NCBI RefSeq assembly: GCF_017948485.1
Contig: NZ_JAFFSX010000010.1
Location: 124,001-188,000 of the forward strand
Direction: 5' to 3'
DNA from: Streptomyces sp. GESEQ-35
GTDB taxonomy: Bacteria > Actinomycetota > Actinomycetes > Streptomycetales > Streptomycetaceae
DNA: 64,000 nt
Part shown: in pieces, positions 48,512 through 57,644 of the stretch
How the letters are laid out: every line of letters starts with the position of its first letter
Numbering within the stretch: position 1 is the first letter of the stretch
Made by a program: the position numbers and the translations under genes
Notes under the pieces: model-generated
The model's input: the letters and a program-made list of their open reading frames with translations, nothing else
Told to the model about the DNA's origin: nothing
Database searches by the model: none

Positions 48512-50322
48512 TGCGCCTGACCGATCTGCTCCACCCGCATCTGGACGGCATCACCTCCGTCGTCGACGCGACGGCCGGCGGCCTGCGCCTCGAACCGTAT
48601 CTCCACCTGCCGCCGGGCGTCGAACTCCGTCCCCGCCACGAACAGCCCGTCGGCGAAGGGGAGTTGGTGCTTCTCTCCTACGGTCCGGATCCCGCGCTGC
48701 ACGGCGACGAGGCGAACTGTCTCGCCGTACTGGAACGGATGCGGCCCGGCGGCCGCGGCCTGATCGTCTTCGGCCACCCCGGGCCCGAACTCCCCTACTA
48801 TCACCTCCTCGACGGTCTGGTGGCCCATCGCTGCCAGGTGCTGCGCGCCGCCCCGCTCGAGTACGCGCACCTGCACGCGGGCGCGGTCTTCGCGTGCACC
48901 GAGGAACTCCTGCCGCCCCACGACTGGTTCGGCCGGCCCGTACCCGCCGACGGTTTCGCCACGGCCCTGCGCATCGCCGACGAGTACGTGCTCGCCGACT
49001 TCGTCTCCCGCTCCCGGCGCGCCCGCCTGCTCGACCTGGAGCGCACGTCCGAGGAGACCGCACGCGTCCTGGAGACGGCCCGCGAGGACGGACTCGCCGA
49101 GCGACTCGCCGCCGCCGTACGGGAGAAGGACCAACTGGCGGGCACCCTGCGCAGTGCCCAGGAGCGGGTCGGCCTGCTGGAGGCACGCGTGGCCATGCTG
49201 GAGGGCTCCACCTCGCTGCGGGTGGGGAAGGCGCTCGTGTCGGCGGCCCGGTCGCCGAAGCGGGGGGCGGCGCGGCTGCCGGGGGAGCTGTACGGGCTCT
49301 GGCGGCACCGGAAGGCCAAGGGACGGACGTCGCAGGCTGCGACGGTCGAACCGGCGCCGGATGCGCAGGCGGACGACCGCCACTACCTCACCTACCGCGC
49401 CCTCTCCGTGGCCCCGCGCGACCGGCTGGTGATCACGGGCGTGCTGACCGACCGCACCGCCGAGGACTTCGCGGCGGACGCCGTGGTGAGCCGGGTGCTG
49501 CCGCACGACGGGCGCCTACTGGTCGAACGCACCGACCCGGACGTCTTCGTCGTCCAGCTGAGCGCGTGCACAGCTCAGGACGGACCCTGGTCGCTCACGG
49601 GCACCGGACTCGCCCCCGACCTGGACCGCCGGCTGTCCGAACTGATCGGCCAGGCAAGGGCGTTCGGGCGGACGGCGGTGCTGTGGCGGGACGGCCCGGC
49701 GGCAGGCGCCCCCGGTCTGGCCCGGCTCGCCTGGGACGCCGTCCTCGACGCGGACACCGGCGTACGGCTCTCCCGCCTCGACCCGGTCGCCGACGGCCGG
49801 GAGCGGCTCCGGGACGCCTTCCAGCAGGACAGCACCCGGGTACGGCTGGCCCGGCTCGCCAGGCTGGCCGGCGCCCCCGACCCACTGGACGCACGCCGGG
49901 TCGCCGTACTGGCCGCGCCCCGGGACAGGACCGATGTCGCCCGGCTCGTCGCCCAGACGCTCGGCCAGCTGCACCGGCCGGCCGAGGTGGTCGTCGCCGA
50001 CCCGGCGGGGCTCGCCCTCGACGAACTCGCCGCCGCCTCGGTCACCGTCCACACCGGACCGCCCACCGCGCCCTGGGTCGCCGACTGGACGGATCTCTCC
50101 GAGGACCGCCCGGACACCCTGCTGCTCGACCTGCTCTGCGCCCAGGAGTACTCGGGCGCCGACGCGGTGGGCCACACACCCGCCGCCGACGACTACGTCT
50201 TCGTACCGACCCTGCGGCCGCTGCTCGTACGCCGGTCGCTGCTGAATGCCGGCATCCCACCGGACTCGTGGTCGCGTGCGGGTTGCCGCCTGTTCGCCGT
50301 GCGTGGGAAGGAGCCGTCATGA
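48511..50322 (+). CDS. Glycan-cluster protein with a central coiled coil, function unknown
   Basis: A 603-residue protein that I cannot assign to one family. Residues 1-165 resemble a methyltransferase-like or GT-associated fold without a clear SAM loop. Residues about 175-235 are a coiled coil (ETAREDGLAERLAAAVREKD, then RVGLLEARVAMLEGSTSLRV) of the type found in large cell-surface glycosyltransferases. The C-terminal 300 residues have alternating hydrophobic strands and may be a degenerate GT-A domain. AGGA precedes ATG 48511, and both ends are in overlaps with neighbours, so it is a real member of the wecB operon. A scaffold or chain-length role is a guess. Confidence 0.7.
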   Translation: MRLTDLLHPHLDGITSVVDATAGGLRLEPYLHLPPGVELRPRHEQPVGEGELVLLSYGPDPALHGDEANCLAVLERMRPGGRGLIVFGHPGPELPYYHLLDGLVAHRCQVLRAAPLEYAHLHAGAVFACTEELLPPHDWFGRPVPADGFATALRIADEYVLADFVSRSRRARLLDLERTSEETARVLETAREDGLAERLAAAVREKDQLAGTLRSAQERVGLLEARVAMLEGSTSLRVGKALVSAARSPKRGAARLPGELYGLWRHRKAKGRTSQAATVEPAPDAQADDRHYLTYRALSVAPRDRLVITGVLTDRTAEDFAADAVVSRVLPHDGRLLVERTDPDVFVVQLSACTAQDGPWSLTGTGLAPDLDRRLSELIGQARAFGRTAVLWRDGPAAGAPGLARLAWDAVLDADTGVRLSRLDPVADGRERLRDAFQQDSTRVRLARLARLAGAPDPLDARRVAVLAAPRDRTDVARLVAQTLGQLHRPAEVVVADPAGLALDELAAASVTVHTGPPTAPWVADWTDLSEDRPDTLLLDLLCAQEYSGADAVGHTPAADDYVFVPTLRPLLVRRSLLNAGIPPDSWSRAGCRLFAVRGKEPS

Positions 50323-52505
50323 CCCGCACCCTGAGGGCGCTCGTCTACGGCGACGTGGACCTCAACCTCATCGACGGCTCCGCCGTATGGGCCCAGTCGA
50401 CGGTGCAGGCGCTGTCCCGAGCGGGCTGCCGGACCCGCCTCGTCCTCAAGGCACCCGTGCGGACCGGCCGGTTGACCGACCCGCTGGCCGGACTGCCCGG
50501 GGTGACGGTGGTGCGTCCGTACGAGGATCAGCTCGTGCCCGGACAGGGCGCGCACCCCCTGTCGCCCTTCCAGGCCTCGCAGCTGCTAGCCCGGCTGGAC
50601 GAGGAGGAGCCCTGCGACCTGCTGGTGCTGCGCGGCCGCAGGCTGGTCACGCGGGTCGTCGCCGACGGCGCCTTCGACGGCCGGATCTGGGCCTACCTCA
50701 CCGACATTCCGCAGTCGCCCGCCGAGATGACCGAGGAGGCCCGCGCCGGCCTCGCGCGTATCGCCGCCGCCTCGCGGCAACTCCTGTGCCAGACCGAGGA
50801 GTTGCGCTGCTTCCTGGAGGCCTGGGTGCCCGAGGCCTGCGGACGGTCCGTGCTGAGCCCGCCCGCGGTGCCCGATCCGGGGTTCGACATCCCGGAACGG
50901 GACGGGATGCACGATCCCGTACGCCTCGTCTACACCGGCAAGTTCGCGCCCCGGTGGAACACCCTGCCGATGACCCGGCTGCCGGTGCTGCTCACCGAAC
51001 GCGGCATCCGCGCCGAACTCCACACCGTCGGCGACAAGATCCACCAGGACCCCGCCCATCCTGACTTCCAGTCCGCCATGGCCGAAGCGCTGCGCACCAC
51101 CCCCGACGTCCACCACCACGGCGGCCGGCCGCGCGAGGAGGCCATGCGCATCGCCGCCGACTGCGACCTCGGCCTCGGCTGGCGCGACCCCGTCCTCGAC
51201 GCCAGCCTCGAACTGTCCACCAAAGTCCTGGAGTTCGGCTCGCTCGGCCTGCCCGTCGTCCTCAACCGCACGCCTGCGCACGAGGCGTTGCTCGGTAACG
51301 ACTATCCGCTGTTCGTGCCCGGCAGCGCGGCACTCACGGACGCGGCGGACACCGTCGCCCTCGCGGTGCGCGAACCCGAGGCCCGGCATCTGGCGGCCGC
51401 CCGGTGCGGGGACGCCGCCCGGCGCTACACCCTGGACGCGGCGGCAGCCCGCTGGCGTACCCACCTCGACCGTGCCTTCCCGCCCGCGCCCTCCGCCGTC
51501 GCCACCCGCCCCCGTCCGCTGCGGGTCGGCGTCGCCGGCCACGACCTGAAGTTCCTCACCCGGCTGCTCGACCACTTGCGCGCGCTGCCCGGCCTCGACG
51601 TACGGGTTGACGCCTGGCCAGCGCTCGCCCGCCACGACGCGGCCGCCAGCCGTGAACTCGCCGACTGGGCCGATGTGGTGGTCGTCGAGTGGTGCGGTCC
51701 CGCGGCCGTCTGGTACAGCCGCCACAAGCGGCCCGGCAGCAGGCTCGTCGTACGGCTGCACCGCTTCGAACTCGACGCCGGGTATCCACGGCAGGTCGAC
51801 ATCGACGCGGTCGACCGGGTGATCTGCGTCAGCCCGTACTACGCCCGCAGCACCCGGGAGCGCACCGGCTGGCCCGAGTCGAAGATCACCACCATCCCGA
51901 ACTGGGTCGACGTCGATCAGCTCGACCGGCCCAAGGCGCCCGGCGCCCGCCACCGCCTCGGCATGATCGGCATCGCGCCCAGCCGCAAACGGCTCGACCT
52001 CGGCCTCGACGTCCTCGAAGCACTGCGCGCCCGCGACCGGCGCTGGCACCTCTCGGTCAAGTCCAAGCCGCCGTGGGAGTACTGGTGGATCTGGAACAAG
52101 CCCGAGGAGCGTACGCACTACGACGCGATCCTGCGCCGTATGCAGACCTCGCCGCTGCTCGAAGGGGCCGTCGTCTTCGACGGGTTCGGGCCGGACGTGG
52201 CGAACTGGCTGCGCCGGATCGGACATGTCCTGTCCACCAGCGACGACGAGAGCTTCCACCTCTCCCCGGCCGAGGGCATGGCCTCCGGCGCCGTACCCGC
52301 GCTGCTGCCGTGGCCGGGAGCGGACCAGATCTACGACGGACGGTGGATCCACGACAGCCCGGAGGCTATGGCGGACGCGATCGCCGGGCTCGGGGAGCAG
52401 GAGGACTGGCTGTCCGCCGGGGAGGTGGCCCGGGGGCAGGTGCGCGAGGCCTTCTCGCTGGACCGGGTGGCACGGACGTGGACGGAACTGCTGGTGTCCG
52501 GCTGA
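50319..52505 (+). CDS. Tandem glycosyltransferase with two GT-B units
   Basis: A 728-residue protein with two glycosyltransferase units. The first (about 1-395) starts LRALVYGDVDLNLIDGSAVW and contains LVYTGKFAPRWNTLPM. The second (about 400-728) starts LRVGVAGHDLKFLTRLLDHL and contains ICVSPYYARSTRERTGWPES, GIAPSRKRLDLGLDVLEAL and an E-x7-E-like DDESFHLSPAEGMASG. A double enzyme could add two sugars in turn. ATG 50319 overlaps the upstream stop (ATGA). It is the last gene of the operon and is followed by a strong hairpin terminator. Confidence 0.83.
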   Translation: MTRTLRALVYGDVDLNLIDGSAVWAQSTVQALSRAGCRTRLVLKAPVRTGRLTDPLAGLPGVTVVRPYEDQLVPGQGAHPLSPFQASQLLARLDEEEPCDLLVLRGRRLVTRVVADGAFDGRIWAYLTDIPQSPAEMTEEARAGLARIAAASRQLLCQTEELRCFLEAWVPEACGRSVLSPPAVPDPGFDIPERDGMHDPVRLVYTGKFAPRWNTLPMTRLPVLLTERGIRAELHTVGDKIHQDPAHPDFQSAMAEALRTTPDVHHHGGRPREEAMRIAADCDLGLGWRDPVLDASLELSTKVLEFGSLGLPVVLNRTPAHEALLGNDYPLFVPGSAALTDAADTVALAVREPEARHLAAARCGDAARRYTLDAAAARWRTHLDRAFPPAPSAVATRPRPLRVGVAGHDLKFLTRLLDHLRALPGLDVRVDAWPALARHDAAASRELADWADVVVVEWCGPAAVWYSRHKRPGSRLVVRLHRFELDAGYPRQVDIDAVDRVICVSPYYARSTRERTGWPESKITTIPNWVDVDQLDRPKAPGARHRLGMIGIAPSRKRLDLGLDVLEALRARDRRWHLSVKSKPPWEYWWIWNKPEERTHYDAILRRMQTSPLLEGAVVFDGFGPDVANWLRRIGHVLSTSDDESFHLSPAEGMASGAVPALLPWPGADQIYDGRWIHDSPEAMADAIAGLGEQEDWLSAGEVARGQVREAFSLDRVARTWTELLVSG

Positions 52506-52514
52506 CGCACGGGC

Positions 52515-52541
52515 CCCCGGAGCCGTCGTCGCGCTCCGGGG
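52515..52541. terminator. Bidirectional hairpin terminator
   Basis: CCCCGGAGC and GCTCCGGGG form a perfect 9-base-pair stem with a 9-base loop, between the convergent tandem glycosyltransferase (stop 52505) and the MHS transporter (stop 52561). No long U-run is present on either side, as is usual in Streptomyces. Confidence 0.7.
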
Positions 52542-52560
52542 ACCTGATGCGGCGGGCAGC

Positions 52561-53907
52561 TCAGGCCGTCACCGTCTCCCGCCGGTCCGCCCCGGCGGGC
52601 GACCGCTCGCCGAGCTGTTCCGTCGGCACCTTGTGGGTCTCGCGGGCCGAGAGGACGGCGATGACCGGCGGTACGCACAGGGCCGCCGTGAACAGCGCCA
52701 CCGAGGACCAGTCGCTGCCGTCCGGTCCTGCGATCTGCGCGGCGAAGGTGACCGCGAAACCGGCCACGGCGAAGCCGATCTGCGTGCCGATCGCCATCCC
52801 GGACAGCCGGACCCGGGTCGTGAACATCTCGCCGTAGAAGGACGGCCACACACCGTTCGCTGCGCTGTAGACGACACCGAAGGTGACGATGCCCAGCAGC
52901 AGGGTCAGCGGGTAGGAGCCCGTCGAGATCGACCACAGGTACAGGAACATCATCACCGCGCTGCCGGCGGCACCGATCAGATACACCGGGCGGCGACCGA
53001 TGCGGTCGGACAGTGTGGCCCACAGCGGGATCGCGGCGAGTGCGACGAGGTTCGCGAGCGCGCCCACCCACAGCATGGACGACCGGGACATGCCGACCGC
53101 GTCGCTGGTCGCGTACGCCAGCGCCCAGACCGTGAAGATCGTGCTGACCGAGGCGATCAGCGCACCCGCGATCACCCGCAGCACATCCGCCCAGTGCTCG
53201 CGCAACAGCACCACCAGGGGCAGCTTCACGACGCCCTCGGTGGCCGCCTGCTGGGCGAAGGCCGGCGTCTCCTCCAGCTTGCGGCGGATGACGTAGCCGA
53301 CGACCGCGACCGCGATGCTCATCCAGAACGGGACCCGCCAGCCCCAGGCCAGCAGCTGCTCCTCGGGGAGCGCGGCGATCGGGATGAAGACCAGCGTGGC
53401 CAGCAGCTGCCCGCCCTGGGTGCCGCCGAGGGTGAAGCTGGTGAAGAAGCCGCGCCGGTTCGGAGGCGCGTGTTCCAGCGTCATGGAGTTGGCGCTGGCC
53501 TGCTCGCCCGCCGCCGAGATGCCCTGGAGCACCCGGCACAGCACCAGCAGCACCGGAGCGAGTGTGCCGACCTGGGCGTAGGTGGGGAGACAGCCGATCA
53601 GGAACGTCGACACACCCATCAGGATCAGCGTGAAGACCATGATCTTCTTACGGCCGACCCGGTCGCCGAAGTGCCCGAGGAACAGCGCGCCGACCGGCCG
53701 GGCCGCGTACGCCACACCGAAGGTGGCCAGCGACAGCAGGGTCGCGGTGGCCGGGTCCGACTCGTCGAAGAAGACCTTGGGGAAGATCAGCGCGGCGGCG
53801 GATCCGTAGATGAAGAAGTCGTAGTACTCCAGGGCGCTGCCTATCCAGGCCGCGGTCGCGGCTTTCTTCGGCTGCCCTGGCGGGGCGGATGGGACGGGGA
53901 CGGACAC
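52561..53907 (-). CDS. MHS-family MFS transporter, shikimate/aromatic-acid type
   Basis: A 448-residue, 12-helix symporter of the metabolite:H+ family (ShiA/ProP/KgtP). The start IGSALEYYDFFIYGSAAALI and loop 2-3 motif GHFGDRVGRKKIMVFTL are typical. GTG 53907 follows AAAGGAG at ideal distance. It is divergent from the shikimate dehydrogenase unit across a TetR gene, and a CTAA-N16-TTAG site lies upstream of it at 53975-53998, matching the one before the dehydrogenase. Uptake of shikimate or quinate for the adjacent catabolic genes is therefore the best call. Confidence 0.86.
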   Translation of the reverse strand: MSVPVPSAPPGQPKKAATAAWIGSALEYYDFFIYGSAAALIFPKVFFDESDPATATLLSLATFGVAYAARPVGALFLGHFGDRVGRKKIMVFTLILMGVSTFLIGCLPTYAQVGTLAPVLLVLCRVLQGISAAGEQASANSMTLEHAPPNRRGFFTSFTLGGTQGGQLLATLVFIPIAALPEEQLLAWGWRVPFWMSIAVAVVGYVIRRKLEETPAFAQQAATEGVVKLPLVVLLREHWADVLRVIAGALIASVSTIFTVWALAYATSDAVGMSRSSMLWVGALANLVALAAIPLWATLSDRIGRRPVYLIGAAGSAVMMFLYLWSISTGSYPLTLLLGIVTFGVVYSAANGVWPSFYGEMFTTRVRLSGMAIGTQIGFAVAGFAVTFAAQIAGPDGSDWSSVALFTAALCVPPVIAVLSARETHKVPTEQLGERSPAGADRRETVTA

Positions 53908-53974
53908 GGCGGCTCCTTTGAGGGAACTCCACGTTAGGGGGAGTGAGCGGAGGGGAGAAGGGCCGGATCAGCGG

Positions 53975-53998
53975 CTAATTAACCCACTGGATAGTTAG
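53975..53998. promoter_or_regulatory. Putative TetR operator upstream of the MHS transporter
   Basis: CTAATTAAC and ATAGTTAG arms give a 24-base site of the form CTAA-N16-TTAG. The same length and ends occur before the shikimate dehydrogenase gene (54839-54862). The TetR gene lies between the two sites, so it probably controls both. Confidence 0.6.
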
Positions 53999-54061
53999 TC
54001 TCGGTGGGTAGGGATGTTGCGCGCGCGTTTCCCCGCTGTCAAGAGGTTGTGCCGAGCGGCG

Positions 54062-54727
54062 TCAGTCGCTCGCCCGGTCCGCCGTCAGGTAGGCGATCAC
54101 CATGTCGCCGAGCATGGTCCGGTAGTGCTCGCGCTGCGCGGGGTCCACCAGGTCCCGGCCGAACAGGGCGCCGAAGGTGGCCCGGTTGGACACCCGGAAG
54201 AAGCAGAAGGAGCTGATCATCGCGTGCAGGTCGACGGCGTCGACGTCGGCGGTGAACAGGCCCGACTTCTGGCCCGACTCCAGGATCCGGCGGATCACGT
54301 CCAGCGCCGGTGAGCCGATCCTGCCGAGCTTCTCGGAGCCGGCGATGTGCTCCGCGCCGTGGATGTTCTCGATACTGACCAGGCGGATGAAGTCGGGGTG
54401 CGCCTCGTGGTGGTCGAACGTCACCTCCGCCAGCTGCCGGATGGCCGCGACCGGGTCGAGATGCTCGACGTCCAACTCCTGCTCGGCCTCGCGGATCACG
54501 CCGTACGCCCGCTCCAGCACGGCCGTGAACAGCTGCTCCTTGCCGCCGAAGTAGTAGTAGATCATCCGCTTCGTGGTGCGGGTCCGGGCGGCGATCTCGT
54601 CGACCCGGGCGCCGTCGTAGCCGGCCCGGGCGAACTCCTGCGTCGCCACGTCGAGGATCTCGGCCCGGGTCCGGGCGGCGTCACGGATGCGCCCGTTGTT
54701 GCGTGCCGGTTCGTCGACGCTGGTCAT
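54062..54727 (-). CDS. TetR family regulator of the shikimate/quinate unit
   Basis: A 221-residue regulator with a 20-residue N-terminal extension, helix-turn-helix VDEIAARTRTTKRMIYYYFG (about 42-61) and a TetR ligand domain that starts ERAYGVIREAEQELD. It sits between the MHS transporter and the shikimate dehydrogenase gene. Paired CTAA-N16-TTAG sites lie before both, which suggests that it represses them and responds to shikimate, quinate or a catabolite such as protocatechuate. Direct evidence for the ligand is absent. Confidence 0.87.
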   Translation of the reverse strand: MTSVDEPARNNGRIRDAARTRAEILDVATQEFARAGYDGARVDEIAARTRTTKRMIYYYFGGKEQLFTAVLERAYGVIREAEQELDVEHLDPVAAIRQLAEVTFDHHEAHPDFIRLVSIENIHGAEHIAGSEKLGRIGSPALDVIRRILESGQKSGLFTADVDAVDLHAMISSFCFFRVSNRATFGALFGRDLVDPAQREHYRTMLGDMVIAYLTADRASD

Positions 54728-54838
54728 CCGGGTTCCTTAGGGCAGGCGGTCCAGTGCCGGTGATTCTAGAAGCAGGCATCCGTGCCTGGTTCCGGGTTCC
54801 CGGTCGGGTCTTCCCCTGGCCACCGGCTGCTGATATTG

Positions 54839-54862
54839 CTAACGTACTAGTTCGTACATTAG
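54839..54862. promoter_or_regulatory. Putative TetR operator upstream of shikimate dehydrogenase
   Basis: CTAACGTAC and GTACATTAG are near-perfect inverted arms around TAGTTC, forming a 24-base site of the form CTAA-N16-TTAG. It lies 22 bases before the GTG start of the dehydrogenase gene and matches the site at 53975-53998. Confidence 0.65.
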
Positions 54863-54884
54863 TGAGCCGCTCAGGAGGTCCGCC

Positions 54885-55772
54885 GTGGCCAAGGACTCGT
54901 ATCTCGTCGGACTGATCGGCTCGGGCATCGGCCCGTCGCTCAGCCCGGCCCTGCACGAGCGGGAGGCCGACCGCCAGGGTCTGCGCTATCTGTACCGGCT
55001 CATCGACATCGACGCGCTCGGCGTCGGACCCCAGGCCGTGGGCGACCTGGTACGGGCCGCCCGTGACCTGGGTTTCGACGGGCTGAACATCACGCACCCG
55101 TGCAAGCAGCTGGTCATCGAGCACCTCGACGCGCTCGCCCCGCAGGCCGAGGCGCTCGGCGCGGTCAACACCGTCGTCTTCGAGGACGGCCGCGCGACCG
55201 GCCACAACACCGACGTCACCGGCTTCGCCGCGTCCTTCGCGCGCGGGCTGCCGGATGTGCCGCTGGAGCGGGTGGTGCAGGTGGGCGCGGGCGGGGCGGG
55301 GGCGGCCGTCGCCCATGCCACGCTCACGCTCGGAGCGGGGCGGGTCACCGTCGTGGATGCGTTGCCGGGCCGCGCCGCTGGTCTCGCCGGTGACCTGAAC
55401 CGGCACTTCGGGGAGGGGCGGGCGGCCTTCGCGACCCCGGACCGGCTGGCGGAGCGGCTTGCCCACGCCGACGGCGTCGTGCACGCCACGCCGATGGGTA
55501 TGGCGGCGCACCCCGGATTGCCGTTTCCTGCGGAGCTGCTGCGGGCCGAGCTGTGGATTGCCGAGGTCGTCTATCGGCCGCTGGAGACCGAGCTGGTGCG
55601 CGCCGCCCGCGAGGTCGGCTGCGCCGTCTTGGACGGAGGTGGAATGGCTGTCTTCCAGGCCGTGGACGCGTTCCGGTTGTTCACCGGGAAGGAGCCCGAC
55701 AGTGCGCGAATGCTGGCGGACATTGCGGAGTTGGCCGGTGGTGCGCAGAGCCCTGCGGGCAAGGCGGTGTGA
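54885..55772 (+). CDS. aroE: Shikimate/quinate dehydrogenase
   Basis: A 295-residue NAD(P)-dependent enzyme. The catalytic lysine K74 lies in GLNITHPCKQ and the aspartate D110 in HNTDVTGF; the nucleotide loop is VQVGAGGAGAAVAHAT. The HPCK form of the motif is typical of catabolic quinate/shikimate dehydrogenases (QsuD-like) rather than biosynthetic AroE. CAGGAGG precedes GTG 54885. It would oxidise shikimate to 3-dehydroshikimate (or quinate to 3-dehydroquinate), feeding the QsuB-type enzyme 87 bases downstream. A copy of the dispersed repeat lies between the two genes. Confidence 0.88.
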   Translation: MAKDSYLVGLIGSGIGPSLSPALHEREADRQGLRYLYRLIDIDALGVGPQAVGDLVRAARDLGFDGLNITHPCKQLVIEHLDALAPQAEALGAVNTVVFEDGRATGHNTDVTGFAASFARGLPDVPLERVVQVGAGGAGAAVAHATLTLGAGRVTVVDALPGRAAGLAGDLNRHFGEGRAAFATPDRLAERLAHADGVVHATPMGMAAHPGLPFPAELLRAELWIAEVVYRPLETELVRAAREVGCAVLDGGGMAVFQAVDAFRLFTGKEPDSARMLADIAELAGGAQSPAGKAV

Positions 55773-55782
55773 CGGCTGACGG

Positions 55783-55830
55783 TCGTCTGTGGCTTGTCGC
55801 GCAGTTCCCCGCGCCCCTGACGGGGCGCTG
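55783..55830. repeat. Dispersed GC-hairpin repeat (copy 3)
   Basis: The core reads GGCTTGTCGCGCAGTTCCCC then a perfect hairpin GCGCCCC-TGAC-GGGGCGC (55811-55828). It lies between shikimate dehydrogenase and the QsuB-type gene. Orientation matches copy 2 and is opposite to copy 1. As an RNA hairpin it could shape expression of the downstream gene. Confidence 0.78.
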
Positions 55831-55859
55831 TTGTACCGCGTCTTGAAGGAGTACCGATC

Positions 55860-57644
55860 ATGCGTACGTCCATCGCCACCGTCTCCCTCAGTGGCTCCCT
55901 GACCGAGAAGCTCACGGCTGCCTCGCGGGCCGGGTTCGACGGGGTCGAGATCTTCGAGAACGACTTGCTCGCGAGTCCCCGCACTCCCGAGGAGATCCGC
56001 AGCCGCTGTGTCGACCTCGGTCTCACCGTTGACCTTTACCAGCCGATGCGGGACATCGAGGCCGTGCCGCAGGATGAGTTCGGCCGTAATCTGCGGCGGG
56101 CCCGGCGCAAGTTCGAGGTGATGCGCAGGCTTGGTGCCGGCACCGTTCTCGTCTGCTCCAGCGTCTCCCCGCTCGCCGAGGACGACGACGCGCTTGCCGC
56201 CTTCCAGCTGCGTCAACTGGCCGAGCTGGCTCAGGAGTTCGGCATTCGGGTGGCGTACGAGGCGCTGGCGTGGGGACGGCACGTCAGTACGTACGACCAC
56301 GCCTGGCGCATTGTCCAGGCCGCCGACCACCCCGCGCTGGGCACCTGCCTGGACAGCTTCCACATTCTCTCCCGGGGCTCCGACCCCAAAGGCATCGAGG
56401 ACATCCCCGGCGAGAAGATCTTCTTCCTTCAGCTGGCCGACGCCCCGCTGCTCGCGATGGACGTCCTCCAGTGGAGCCGCCACTACCGCTGCTTCCCGGG
56501 CCAGGGCGGCTTCGACGTCGCCGGCCTCCTCCAGCACGTGATCCGCGCCGGCTACGACGGCCCGCTCTCCCTCGAAGTCTTCAACGACGTCTTCCGCCAG
56601 GCCGAGGCGGGACCCACCGCCGTGGACGCCCACCGCTCCCTCCTGGTCCTTCAGGAGACCGCGGGTCTGGCGACCCCTCCCGCTCCCGTCGTCCCCACGG
56701 GCGTCGCCTTCGCCGAACTGGTCACGCCCGACGCCGAACCCGTCTCGGCGGCGCTCGGCGCGCTGGGTTTCACCCGCACCGCACGGCACCGCAGCAAACC
56801 CGTCGACCTCTGGCAGCAGGGCGAGGCACGTGTCCTGGTCAACACCGGCCCGGCCGCACGCCGCGACGGCACCGGACTCGCCGCGATCGGCCTGGAGTCA
56901 CCGGACCCGGTGGGCGCCGCCCGTCGTGCCGAGGCCCTGCTGGCGCCCGTGCTGCCGCGCCGCCGGGCCCTGGAGGACGCCCCGCTCGACGCCGTCGCCG
57001 CCCCCGACGGCACGGAACTCTTCTTCTGCGCGTCCGGCATCGGGCCCGAACTCCCCGACTGGCGGGGCGACTTCGAGGACCTCGCAGATGCGCCGGGCGC
57101 CGCCGGTGTCCACCGCATCGACCATCTCGCCCTCACTCAGCCCTGGCACCACTTCGACGAGGCGGCCCTCTTCCACCGCAGCGTGCTCGGTCTGCACGCC
57201 CAGGAGAGCGTCGACGTGGCCGACCCGTACGGCCTGCTGCGCAGCCGCGCGGTGACCAACGCGGACGGCAGCGTGCGGATCGCGCTCACCGTCGGCGCGG
57301 CGCCGAACGACGACACCGCCCGGGCCCAGCACATCGCGCTCGCCACCGACGACGTGGTGGCCGCGGCCCGCCGCTTCCGCCGGGCCGGCGGCCGTCTGCT
57401 GCCGATCCCGGCCAACTACTACGACGACCTGGCGGCCCGCTACGAGTTCGCGGACGGGGAACTGGAGACGTACCGCGAGCTCGGCATCCTCTACGACCGG
57501 GACTCGGGCGGCGAGTTCCGCCACTGCTACACGCTGACGGTGGGGCGCGTCTTCTTCGAACTGGTCCAGCGGGACGGCGGCTACCGGGGCTACGGTGCCC
57601 AGAACGCGCCGGTGCGGCTGGCCGCGCAGCACGCGGTGACGTGA
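55860..57644 (+). CDS. 3-dehydroshikimate dehydratase, QsuB-type fused to an HPPD-like domain
   Basis: A 594-residue two-domain protein. Residues 1-270 are a TIM barrel with the metal ligands expected in dehydroshikimate dehydratase: the glutamates in AYEALAWG and SLEVFND and the acid/His pair in CLDSFHIL. This half turns 3-dehydroshikimate into protocatechuate. Residues about 285-594 resemble 4-hydroxyphenylpyruvate dioxygenase and keep all three iron ligands (HIDHLAL, QHIALATDD, FFELVQR). AAGGAG precedes ATG 55860. With the dehydrogenase and the MHS transporter it completes uptake and conversion of shikimate to protocatechuate; ring cleavage genes are not in the window. Confidence 0.88.
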   Translation: MRTSIATVSLSGSLTEKLTAASRAGFDGVEIFENDLLASPRTPEEIRSRCVDLGLTVDLYQPMRDIEAVPQDEFGRNLRRARRKFEVMRRLGAGTVLVCSSVSPLAEDDDALAAFQLRQLAELAQEFGIRVAYEALAWGRHVSTYDHAWRIVQAADHPALGTCLDSFHILSRGSDPKGIEDIPGEKIFFLQLADAPLLAMDVLQWSRHYRCFPGQGGFDVAGLLQHVIRAGYDGPLSLEVFNDVFRQAEAGPTAVDAHRSLLVLQETAGLATPPAPVVPTGVAFAELVTPDAEPVSAALGALGFTRTARHRSKPVDLWQQGEARVLVNTGPAARRDGTGLAAIGLESPDPVGAARRAEALLAPVLPRRRALEDAPLDAVAAPDGTELFFCASGIGPELPDWRGDFEDLADAPGAAGVHRIDHLALTQPWHHFDEAALFHRSVLGLHAQESVDVADPYGLLRSRAVTNADGSVRIALTVGAAPNDDTARAQHIALATDDVVAAARRFRRAGGRLLPIPANYYDDLAARYEFADGELETYRELGILYDRDSGGEFRHCYTLTVGRVFFELVQRDGGYRGYGAQNAPVRLAAQHAVT

